The notes beneath the pieces are model-generated. The model was not told the DNA's origin and did no database searches. It saw only the letters and a program-made list of their open reading frames with translations. A stretch of DNA of 64,000 nucleotides. It comes from Tetradesmus obliquus (taxonomy: Eukaryota; Chlorophyta; Chlorophyceae; Sphaeropleales; Scenedesmaceae). Positions within the stretch are counted from its first letter, which is position 1; every line of letters starts with the position of its first letter. Of the stretch, positions 45,564-55,062 are shown one piece after another. The translations under genes were made by a program, and so were the position numbers. Where the stretch lies: positions 992,001 to 1,056,000 of the forward strand of contig CP126207.1 of NCBI GenBank assembly GCA_030272155.1, given 5' to 3'.

Positions 45564-48099
45564 AGATCCAGCTGACTCAGACACAGCATCTAGCAGCAGG
45601 GCTGCACAGGAGCGCATCATGCTGCAGGACATTCCAAGGTCCTTGCAGGAAAGTGGCTTGCAGGAAGCTGCGGTGCGGCAGCTGACGTCCTGCACGCCGC
45701 TGCTGACGTCTGGGCGGCTGCTGGGCATTGGTGGGCTGGCCAACTGCACGGTGAGCACCGTGATCATTGGGTTACTCGTAGATTTTCCTCTTTTTCCCTG
45801 TTGCAAGCAGTCTGTTTTGGGTTCAGAGTGGGGTGTTCAGCAGCTTGTTGCATCTTGTTTTCAACTGCTGGGCATTGGTGCGGCAGCTGGCGTCCTGTGC
45901 GCCGCTGCTGACATCTCGACGGCTGCTGGGCATTGGAGGGCTGGCCAACTGCACGGTGAGCATCATTGATCAACCAACTGGTTTCCCAGGGAGAGATCAT
46001 CCCACTGGCACCGCAACTGGCAGCGCTGCTGGACGCTTCCCATAACACCGCCACAGGCAGAGCATGCGAACTGTTCTTCTAGTTTCTGTCCAAGCAACCA
46101 ACTCGTTATCTGCCGTCTGCGTGTTCCCTTCTGTTACTCAGGGCGAGTTCATTCCCCTGGCACCTCAGCTGGCAGCATTGCCGAACTCCACCTACAACAC
46201 CACCACAGGCACAGCCGCCGCTTCCAAAACTCACACTGCCGCATGTGTTTCCAAACTGCGTGTACGTGGATAATGGTTGCAGGGCGAGTTTGTCCCACTG
46301 GCACCGCAGCTGGCAGCGCTTCCAGACTCAACCTACAACACCACCACAGGAACAGCCGGCCGCTTCCAGAACCGCCGCAGCACGCTGGGCCGTTACATTT
46401 ACAAGGCCAGTGACAGCTGCGTCGACAAAGTGACAAATGCAGCGCTGCTGTACAATTGGGAACTGATTGCGCCAGCGTATGAGCGTCTGATGATCACCGA
46501 CGTGTCGCTGCTGACGCTGCCGGCATCGAAGAGCATTGAGCCTGGGAACCTTGGCAGCCCGGCTGCGTGGGAGCCGATTTGGGCCGGCATTCATCAGAGC
46601 TTCGGCGTGAGGCCGGATGAACTCAAGGTGTGAACTTCATCTTGTCACTTCTGGATGCCTGATTCATCTGAATGTTATTGCTTTCGATTTCTGACAAGCT
46701 TGCAAGCACATATTCATTGACGGACTTGGCGGTGAGCCGGGGAACCTTGGCAGCCCGGCTGCGTGGGAGCCGATCTGGGCCGGCATTCACCAGAGCTTTG
46801 GGGTCAGGCCGGATGAATTGAAGGTGAGGTTCTGGCCGGCTGGTGTGAATATGGGCAGTTGGTCAGGCATTTGATATGAGGCGTTGCCAGGTGAAATTAT
46901 GAGGTGTGATTCACAACTGCTTGTGCTGGCTGGCATGGTGGTTTTTATTTGGGGTGGCCTTGCTAACGCTGCCGGCGTCAGAAATCATCGAGCCTGGGAA
47001 CCTTGGATCACCTGAAGCTTGGGAGCCGATCTGGGCGGGTATTCACCAGAGCTTCAGAGTCCGACCTGATGAGCTCAAGGTGGGATACTTGTGTTCAATT
47101 TGTGCTACTTACCTTGTCTGTGTAAAACTTCACTGTTGTGTGTTAGAAGCTGGTGAGCATGCTTCAAACTGACTTGATTTGGCTGTGAATGATAACACTT
47201 TGGAAGCCTTCGGCTGGGAGCCGAATTGGGCCGGCGTTCACCAGAGTATGGAGTGCGGCCAGATGAACTCAAGGTTAGAACTTCACCTTTCTGCGCTGTT
47301 TGTATTGGTTGTCCCTGGTTTGTTCACAATATGTCTTCCTTCTTGTTTAAAACAAAATCTGAAATCCTGGCTGACATGTTTTGGTTTGGATTTGGCTGTG
47401 AGCTGCGCACCCGGGCCTGTGTGGCCAGACCTTGTCACATGCTGCTGCTGAGAATGTGCGTGGTAACACCGCCAGCAGGTTGACGTTGTGTCATACGAAC
47501 ACATCACCAGCTTTTGTCTGGCCTGCTCTAAAGCGCTTCAACACACAGCTGGCTTCAAGCTCCGGCTCAGCGTCAATGGTGCTGCTGCTGCCACTGCTGC
47601 TGCGTGTTTTGTCGAATCTCTCATTGCCTGCAGGTTGACGTTGTGTCATACGAAAACATCACCAGCGATTCCCCTGTCTGGCCAGCCCTGATGGGCATCA
47701 ACGCACAGCTGGCTTCAATCGTCTGCTCAGTGTTACTAGTGCTGGGAACCTTGTTGCTCACTGGATCTTTTGCCTCTTGCCTTTTGTGGACTGCAGGTTG
47801 ATGTTGCCTCCTGTGAACACCATCAACCTGATGTGCATTGCCTCTGACATACTTCCTCCTTGTTTTGAATGCAGGTGGATGTTGTGTCATACGAGAACAT
47901 AACCAGCGATTCTCCTGTCTGGCCAGCTCTGATGGGCATCAACGCACAGCTTGCCTCCATCTCTCGCTCAGTGTCTCTGGTGCTGGGCACACTGAAGAGC
48001 GGCGCAGCCCAGCAGCAGCAGCAGTCTGTGCGCGCGGCGCGGGAGATCCTGCCAACACCTGGCACGTCACTTGGAGGCTCCCTAGCAAGGCTGCCTCAG
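44953..48099 (+). CDS. large secreted glycoprotein of unknown family, exons 1-4
   Basis: Exons: 44953-44995, 45257-45750, 46283-46627, 47875-48099. Exon 1 encodes MKILVVLGLVLCVSG, a clear signal peptide, and ends CAG|GTGCGT in phase 1, matching the phase of exon 2; later junctions are phase 0. Exon 2 begins near ALGFQDVIEVDRLL, contains Ser runs (one coded by TCA repeats at 45500-45553) and ends in sequon NCT. Exon 3 has YNTTTG and the block AAWEPIWAGIHQSFG. Exon 4 opens VDVVSYENITS and has a CAG-coded Gln run. The protein enters the secretory pathway; whether it is released, in the wall or membrane-bound is unknown. I recognise no catalytic motif or domain family. The model rests on agreement of all splice phases. 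Confidence 0.8.
44996..45256 (+). other. intron 1, no exon echo
   Basis: Separates the signal peptide exon from exon 2. Its 3' half is a CTG tract (45202-45238). Another usable acceptor (TTAG at 45265) keeps the same phase and drops three residues. Confidence 0.65.
45202..45238 (+). repeat. (CTG)n microsatellite
   Basis: About twelve CTG units just upstream of the exon 2 acceptor, in the place of the polypyrimidine tract. Confidence 0.9.
45500..45553 (+). repeat. (TCA)n microsatellite encoding poly-serine
   Basis: Eighteen consecutive Ser codons, all TCA except one TCG near the start, inside exon 2. Neighbouring Ser runs use AGC, so this tract arose independently by TCA expansion. Confidence 0.9.
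45751..46282 (+). repeat. intron 2 with echoes of exons 2 and 3
   Basis: 45878-45955 repeats the last part of exon 2 with its GTGAGC donor. 45990-46050 and 46142-46222 repeat the start of exon 3 (GEIIPLAPQ/GEFIPLAPQ), each after a CAG acceptor. Confidence 0.8.
46628..47874 (+). repeat. intron 3 with three echoes from each side
   Basis: 46733-46823, 46961-47079 and about 47205-47273 repeat the 3' end of exon 3 (EPIWAGIHQSF), each followed by a GT donor. 47479-47515, 47634-47730 and 47797-47835 repeat the start of exon 4 (VDVVSYENITS), each preceded by CAG. The copies nearest each exon are not always the closest in sequence. Confidence 0.85.
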
Positions 48100-49091
48100 G
48101 TACGTATCATTTCCCGACTGCATGATGTAAGGCCTGCTGTTGTGCTGTCATCAGCTTGCACCACACTGCACATGTCACTGAAAGAGATCCTGCCCACGCC
48201 TGGCACGTCACTTGGAGGCTCTCTGGCAAAGCTGCCGCAGGTAGGCACATTGCAATCATTGGCAGGCGGACTGCTGCTGTGCCACTACAGCTTTGGTGCA
48301 TTCTTGGCTTGGATTTTATGGTAGGGGTTTTGCTTTTGATATTAGGGTGTCACTGGTGCTGGGCACACTGAAGAGCGGCGCAGCGCAGCAGCAGCAGCAG
48401 TCTGTGCGCGCGGCGCGGGAGATCCTGCCCACACCTGGCACGTCACTTGGAGGCTCCCTAGCAAAGCTGCCACAGGTAGGCACATTGCAATCATTGGCAG
48501 GTGGATTGCTGCTGTGCCGCTGCAGATGTGGTTCAGACTATTCTTGGCTTGGATTGTATGGTGAAGGCGCGGGAGATCCTGCCAACACCTGGCACGTCAC
48601 TTGGAGGCTCTCTAGCCAAGCTCCCTCAGGTAAGTGTACTCTATGTGTTTATTTGCTGATGATCATGTTCCCGTGCTGTGGTTTTTTGTGCCTTGGCACA
48701 CTGAAGAGCGGCGCGGTGCAGCAGCAGCAGCAGCAGCAGTCTGTGCGTGCCGCGCGGGAGATCCTGCCCACACCTGGCACGTCACTTGGAGGCTCCCTAG
48801 TGAAGCTCCCTCAGGTGACTATAGGGATATTTGTACTTTCCTGTGGATTGTGATTGTTTGCCGTGCTGTGGTTGCTCGTGCCTGGGCACCCTGAAGAGCG
48901 GCGCAGCGCAGCAGCAGCAGCAGTCTGTGCGCGTAGCGCGCGAGATCCTGCCAACACCTGGCACGTCACTTGGAGGCTCCCTAGCAAAGCTGCCGCAGGT
49001 GATTGTAGTTCTATTTGAGTGTTTTTTGGTGGTTGTGTTGTTTGCTGTGCCGTGGTTGCTTGTGCCTGGGCACCCTGAAGAGCGGCGTGAC

Positions 49092-49126
<35 letters not shown>

Positions 49127-49835
49127 CTGTGCGCGCGGCGCGGGAGATCCTGCCCACGCCTGGCACGTCACTTGGAGGCTCCCTAGCAAAGCTGCCTCAG
49201 GTATGCATGATTTCCCGCATGCATTATGTGAGGGCTGATGTGCTGTCATCAGCTTGCACCACACTGCACATGTCACTGAAAGAGACCATGCCCACGCCTG
49301 GCACGTCACTTGGAGGCTCTCTGGCAAAGCTGCCGCAGGTAGGCAGGCGGACTGCTGCTGTGCCGCTACAGCTTTGGTGCAGACTATTCTTGGCTTGGAT
49401 TTTAGGGTTGGGTTTCGGATTTGGTTTGGGATCAGGGTGTCACTAGTACTGGGCACCCTGAAGAGTGGCGCGGCCCAGCAGCAACAGCAGTCTGTGCGGG
49501 CGGCGCGGGAGATCCTGCCGACACCTGGCATGTCACTTGGAGGTTCACTGGCCAAGCTGCCTCAGGTACGCATCATTACTGGCATGCATACTGCGGCTGC
49601 TGCTGTGCTCTTCACAGCTTGCACCAGCAGCAACTGGCGGCATCCAGGACGCCATCTACAAGGTGCTGTGCAGGGCCGCCAATGCTGCTAAGCCTTGCAA
49701 ACATGTTGCAACCATGTGTTGTTCAGGCTGCTGGCAGCGTTTCTTGCACCCAGGATGCAATGTACAAGGTGCTGTCCCACGCACGCATTTTACACAGCTG
49801 ACATATCATCGTCCCGTGATGCCCCTCTTTTGCAG
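48100..49835 (+). repeat. intron 4 with eight echoes of exon 4 and two of exon 5
   Basis: The segment LVLGTLKSGAAQQQ to SLGGSLAKLPQ with its GT donor recurs eight times, donors at 48241, 48476, 48630, 48815, 48999, 49201, 49339 and 49566. Two copies (donors 48241, 49339) share another derived upstream segment, so they were duplicated as a pair. The embedded CAG tract varies from about 5 to 12 units (longest near 49092-49126). Exon 5 starts are echoed at 49618 and 49727. Confidence 0.85.
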
Positions 49836-50524
49836 GCTGCCGGAAGCATTTCCGGCATCCAGGACGCAATCTACAAGGTGCTCTCCACGCAAGCTCTGTA
49901 CAATGGCACCGAGCTTGTCACAAGCCGGCGGCTGGTGCGCTCCGTGATCCATCAGGTGGCAACAAGCAACGGCCTGCTGCCAAAAGCTGCGGAGGCAACA
50001 GTCAACGGCACTGCTGCTGCTGCTTTTGATGGTGGCCGGCTGTCTGGCTTGAACGAGACAGATGTGAAGATCCTGCTGGACATCGTGGCCACGGTGAGTG
50101 TGATGGTTTGGCTTTTGTGTTGTTGGCAGTTCATTCAAGAATGTATGTGTCTATTTAACGTCTGTCCGGGCCAGGGCTGGCCGCAGTCAGCTGTGCCTGA
50201 ACGTCATAGGAACATGCAAATTTGGCCACATCTGCTGTGTTTGCGCCTTCCTGCTGCTGCTGCTGCCGCCGCCGCCGCTGCTGCTGCTGCTGCTGCTGCA
50301 GACTGTCTCCGAGTCTAACCGCGAGCAGCTGCAGCCCCTGATCGACCTGGCTCTGCACTGCGCATACAACAGCAGCATCCAAAGCGAAGCTAGGTGCAGG
50401 CCTACCACTATGTCCATTGCCATTGCTGCAGTGGCCACAGTGCAGCAGTTCAACATGACAGATGACTTCATGCGGCTGACTCATGCTGTGCTGGCATCTG
50501 GAAAGCTTCCGGATGCCCAGAGGG

Positions 50525-50560
<36 letters not shown>

Positions 50561-52835
50561 CTGATGTGGCTGTTGAGGAGGTACTGCCGGCTGAAGATGC
50601 TGATGCTGATGCAGCAGACATTATTGTGGATGCTCCAGCAGACCCCGCAGCAGCAGCAGAGGGAGTACAGGAGGTTGTCACCAATGCTACAACAGCAGCA
50701 GCAGATGGCAATGCAACTGACGCAGGCAGCAGCAGCAACAGCAGCAGCAGCGCTGTGGGTACTGCGGCTGTCGGAGCAGCGCCCAGGCTGATACCAGCAA
50801 GGGCAGCAGCAGCAGCAGCATGCAAAGACGGCAGCGGTGCATGCGCAAGCCCAGCAGGACGCAGCCAGCAGCAGCAGCAGCAGCAGACAAGGCGTTCCAG
50901 GCCAGCCGCCGCCGGCCGCGGCAGCAGCAGCAGGGTCTCTGCTGCTGCTGCTTCATGCTCAACGTGTGCTGCTTGCGACTACAGCTCATATGCTCCTGGG
51001 GAGTATCCTGACAGCTGCCCTCCTTACTTTGTGAGTATCAGTTTTCAGCTGGATGCATTGTATTATTGGATGCTATCAGTGCTTGCACTACATTCAAACT
51101 TTCATTAGCACGGTTGTATCACCCTGGGGGGAGGACCCCGGCAGCTGCCCTCCATACTTTGTGAGTAGCAAAAACCAGCAGCCTTATGCAGCACCTCTAC
51201 CCAATTGTTGTCCTGTAACTTGCATGCTGCAAGTTGGATGGATGTGCACGTAGATTTTCCCTATTTCTGCGAGCATGTGTCATCTGGCTCTATTCGCTGG
51301 TTTGCCCAGTCTTTTCCACCCACTTCATCACAAGACTGTGCCTTTGACTTGACCTGCTACAACCTTGCTTGTGTGTTGCTTGTAGGACTATGGCAAGAGG
51401 AAGCTGGCTGACTATGCCCGCAAGTACAGGTGAGCAGCAGCTGCTGCAGCAGCGTTGACAAGATGTCTTGTTGCGCAACGTTTGGTGTGCCAGTGATGCT
51501 GTTTCCGAGTGTTTCGCATTGGCAATGAAAGGTTATGCCAGCACAAGAGCAGCAGCTGCAGCACACATGCTTTTTGGCAGTCCTCACATGCAGTTTTCAG
51601 CTGCAACAGAAGGCGCCTGTTTCTGGCTACAGACAACATCATCTGCTTTCAGCTGGTGTTTTGGCGTGACATCCGCCTGTGATGCATCGGCTGCAAGTTG
51701 CTGTGTCCAGCTGATATGTTGATGTGACAACGTCACATGTTTCTTACTTCTCTGTTATTTTCTGTTACTAACAGGTACGATGACGACTCCTGGGGTCAGA
51801 TGGAGCCAAATGGCAATGAGGTGCAGGTGCCGCGGCGCAAAAAGGGCCTGCTTGGTCTGCTTGGCCTGCTGGGTTTGCTGGGCCTCATTGGAGTCTTCCC
51901 TGCAGGTGAGTTAGTGAAGGTTAAACTTCACAGAGTGCATATTCACGTTTAGCATGTTTTGATGGTTGTACGGCAGCAAATTCATGCTTGAGCAAGCAGG
52001 GACTGCTGGGGCTTCTGGGTTTGCTGGGCCTGATTGGAGTCTTCCCTGCAGGTGAGGGGCGAAAACATGTTACTTTGTTTGAATGCACGGAAATTTGAAA
52101 GCAGCTGTGACACGAATGGTCATGCAGCATGTGTCGACATACTGAGGCTGTGCTGCATGGCGATCACAGGTCTGCTATTCAAAAGCTGCTATCCCTGATC
52201 CCGCATGTACGATGAAGGCCACAGTTAATTATGCAACCTGCTGCACTGCTGCCCTGCTGCTTTCCAACCACTGCTGCGCCTGCAGGTGGCCTGCTGATCA
52301 ACCTGCTGGCACCTCTGCCACTTTACGTCCTGCCGGGCCTCTCTTGTAACACACCACTTGATTTGTGACGTTATTGTTCTGCTGCTGCCTCACTTGCTGC
52401 TGTCTGCAGGTGGCCTACTCATCAATCTGCTGGCACCTCTGCCCCTTGGTACGATCGTCATCCTGCCAGGCCTCGTACTGTCTCCCTTTTTGGCGCCACT
52501 CACGATGCATCAGTCAAACGGCGTCATGCCTTGGTCTTTCGGCGGCAACTGCAACCTGCTCGGGCGGCCCGTCGACAGCGTCCTCGGCAATACGCCCGCC
52601 GACATTCTCGCTCTTATTCCATCGAAGACGTGCCTGCCGCCGGGCTGGCTGTACAACATCGGAAACTTGACCGCCGGCGGGTTCCCGGACTTGACTGCGA
52701 GCCTGCCGCACGGAACAGTCATTTTGAATAATGACACGTTATACGTGCCTCCTGGGACGTCTGAGAAGCATGCAGAGGCGTTTGAGGGCCTGCCAGGGTT
52801 CAACCAGACCATCTGGACCGGCACTAATGACACAG
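49836..52835 (+). CDS. same gene, exons 5-9
   Basis: Exons: 49836-50093, 50302-51030, 51386-51429, 51775-51905, 52410-52835 (phases out 0, 0, 2, 1, 1). Exon 5 has sequons YNGT, VNGT and LNET. Exon 6 (243 codons) starts TVSESNREQLQPLIDLALHC and turns into Ser, Ala, Asp and Gln-rich low complexity with basic patches, ending CSTCAACDYSSY...CPPYF. Exon 8 encodes RRKKGLLGLLGLLGLLGLIG, a hydrophobic Leu/Gly run that continues through exon 9 (GGLLINLLAPLPLG); this could be a membrane segment or hairpin. Exon 9 is the least repetitive, with Cys-containing stretches (GGNCNLLG, SKTCLPPGW) and sequons NLT, NDT and NQT, and reads like a folded extracellular domain I cannot name. Confidence 0.8.
50094..50301 (+). 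other. intron 5, no echo
   Basis: No copy of a neighbouring exon seen. Ends in a CTG/CCG tract (50251-50300) directly abutting the CAG acceptor. Confidence 0.6.
51031..51385 (+). repeat. intron 6 with one short echo
   Basis: About 51123-51160 repeats the exon 6 end (GSCPPYF) with its GTGAGT donor. Confidence 0.75.
51430..51774 (+). other. intron 7, no echo
   Basis: Ordinary-looking intron from GTGAGC to TTACTAACAG; TACTAAC matches a classical branch-point motif placed very near the acceptor. Nothing else seen. Confidence 0.6.
51906..52409 (+). repeat. intron 8 with echoes of exons 8 and 9
   Basis: About 51998-52051 repeats the GLLGLLGLIGVFPAG end of exon 8 with a donor. 52286-52350 repeats the exon 9 start (GLLINLLAPLPL) after a CTGCAG acceptor. 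Confidence 0.8.
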
Positions 52836-53136
52836 GTAGGTGCTTTGCCTGTAGCTAAATCAGGCATGACATATGCTCTGCTGCACTGTTATTTCATGTA
52901 GTACTTGCATCTTTCGAGCCAAAGGACGCAGTGTTGCGGCTCTGCTTCTGCTGTTTTTGCACCTAGCCATACATGTCAGTTCAACAAGTCCAGCTGCATC
53001 ATGCAGCTCCCACCATTTATCATTCTGTCACTTGCTGCTGCTGCTGCAGTGCTCTCCGCCGACATGCAGCACATGATGGAGCTGGTGGAAAGCGAATAAG
53101 GAGGCCCCACAGCAGACTTGACTGATCTGATTCTTG

Positions 53137-53167
<31 letters not shown>

Positions 53168-53679
53168 AGTGCTCTCCGCTGACATGCAGCACATGATGGA
53201 GCTGGTGGGAAGCGACCAAGGAGGCCCCACAGCAGACTCGACTGATCTGAATCTTGCTGCTGCTGCTGCTGCTGCTGCAGTGCTGTCCGCCGACATGCAG
53301 CACATGATGGAGCTGATGAGATGTGACCATGACGGCCCCACGGCAGACTTGACTTGATCTAACTCCTGATGTGCTGCTGCTGCTGCTGCTGCAGTGCTGT
53401 CTGCCGACATGCAGCACATGATGGAGCTAGTAGGATCTGACCAGGGGGGGCCTACAGCACAATTGACTCGATCCAACTCTTGATGTGCTGTAGCTGCTGT
53501 TGCTGCTGCTGCTGCTGCTGCCACAGTGCTGTCGGCCGACATGCAGCACATGATGGAGCTGGTGGGAAGAGACCAGGGAGGCCCCACAGCAGACTCGACT
53601 CGTCTGAATCTTGCTGCTGCTGCTGCCGGCCGACATGCAGCACATGATGCAGGTAGTTGGATCTGGCCACACTGACACT

Positions 53680-53712
<33 letters not shown>

Positions 53713-53930
53713 AGTGCTCTCCGCTGACATGCAGCACATGATGGAGCTGGTAGGAAGCGACCAAGGAGGCCCCACAGCAGACTTGACTGATCTGACTGCT
53801 GCTGCTGCTGCTGCAGTGCTCTGCGCCGACATGTAGCACATGATGAATGTAGTAGGAAGTGACCAAGGAGGCCCGACAGCAGACTTGACTGATCTGACTC
53901 TTGCTGCTGCTGCTGCTGCTGCTGCTGCAG
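52836..53930 (+). repeat. intron 9: eight echoes of the exon 10 start
   Basis: A unit of (CTG)n-CAG, the exon 10 start (VLSADMQHMMELV) and a TTGACTGATCTGA tail repeats with a period near 110 bp. Echo starts are near 53050, 53170, 53281, 53395, 53527, 53627, 53715 and 53817, before the real exon at 53931. Nearly all keep the AG acceptor; none has the second half of exon 10. Confidence 0.85.
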
Positions 53931-54749
53931 TGCTGTCCGCCGACATGCAGCACATGATGGAGCTGGTGGGAAGCGACCAAGGTGGTCCCACAGCAGATGC
54001 AGCAGTGGTCATCAACCCCTCACCTGATGTGGGCCCGTCTGATCGAAACACGGCTTTCAACTTCCATGGCAGCAGCATGTGCATCGCAGCAGGGCCGCCT
54101 CCAGGTGAGATGAGAGCAAATGAGCTGTACTTATTTGATGCACTTCTACTTTAGCATGCACAATGAGTGCGCAGATCATCAAGAGCGATGCACTTCCACG
54201 GCAGCAGCATGTGCATTGCAGCAGGGCGGTGTAAGCAACAGCCTCCTGTCCCGCCCAGCAGCTGTCGCCCATCAAGCCCCTGCCAGGACCAGCACCCATA
54301 ACTGACATCGCTGCTGCTGCTGCTGCTGCTGCTGCCGCTGCTCTGCACAAACAGCCTCCCGTCCCGCTCAACAGCTGTCGCCCATCAAGCCCCTGCCAGA
54401 CACCAGCACCCATAACTGACATCCCTGCTGCTGCTGCTGCTCTGCACAAACAGCCTCCTGCCCCCCTCAGCAGCTGTCACCCATCAATCCCCTGCCAGAC
54501 ACCAAAGCATATGCATGACGCTTTTGCTGCTGCTGCTGCTGCTGCTGCTGCTCTGCACAAACAGCCTCCTGCCCCGCCCAGCAGCTGTCGCCCATCACGC
54601 CCCTGCCAGACACCAGCACCCATGTCTGACATCACTGGTGCTGCTACTGCTGCTACTGCTGCAGCTGCTGCTGCACAAACAGCGTCCTGCCCCGCTCAGC
54701 AGCTGTCACCAATCAAGCCCCTGCCAGACACCAGCACCAGTAACTGACA

Positions 54750-54798
<49 letters not shown>

Positions 54799-54875
54799 GC
54801 ACAAACAGCCTCCTGTCCTGCTCAGCAGCTGTCACCGATCAAGCCTCTGCCAGACACCATCACCCATAACTGACA

Positions 54876-54913
<38 letters not shown>

Positions 54914-55009
54914 GCTGCTGCCGCTGCTCTGCACAAACAGCCTCCCGTCCCGCTCAACAGCTGTCGCCCGTCAAGCCTCTGCCAGACACCAGCACCCATG
55001 TCTGACATC

Positions 55010-55062
<53 letters not shown>

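Noticed and set aside
48797..49555. 252-codon minus-strand frame
   Set aside because: Reverse complement of the repeated exon 4 echoes; poly-Ala comes from CTG reading. No independent coding signal.
53041..53930. CRISPR-like array
   Set aside because: Repeats are long, variable, contain exon sequence and microsatellites, with no constant short repeat and unique spacers, in a eukaryotic gene.
52976..53980. 334-codon minus-strand frame with repeated CCMSADST-like blocks
   Set aside because: Shadow of the exon 10 echo array; the regularity reflects the DNA repeat, not a repeat protein.
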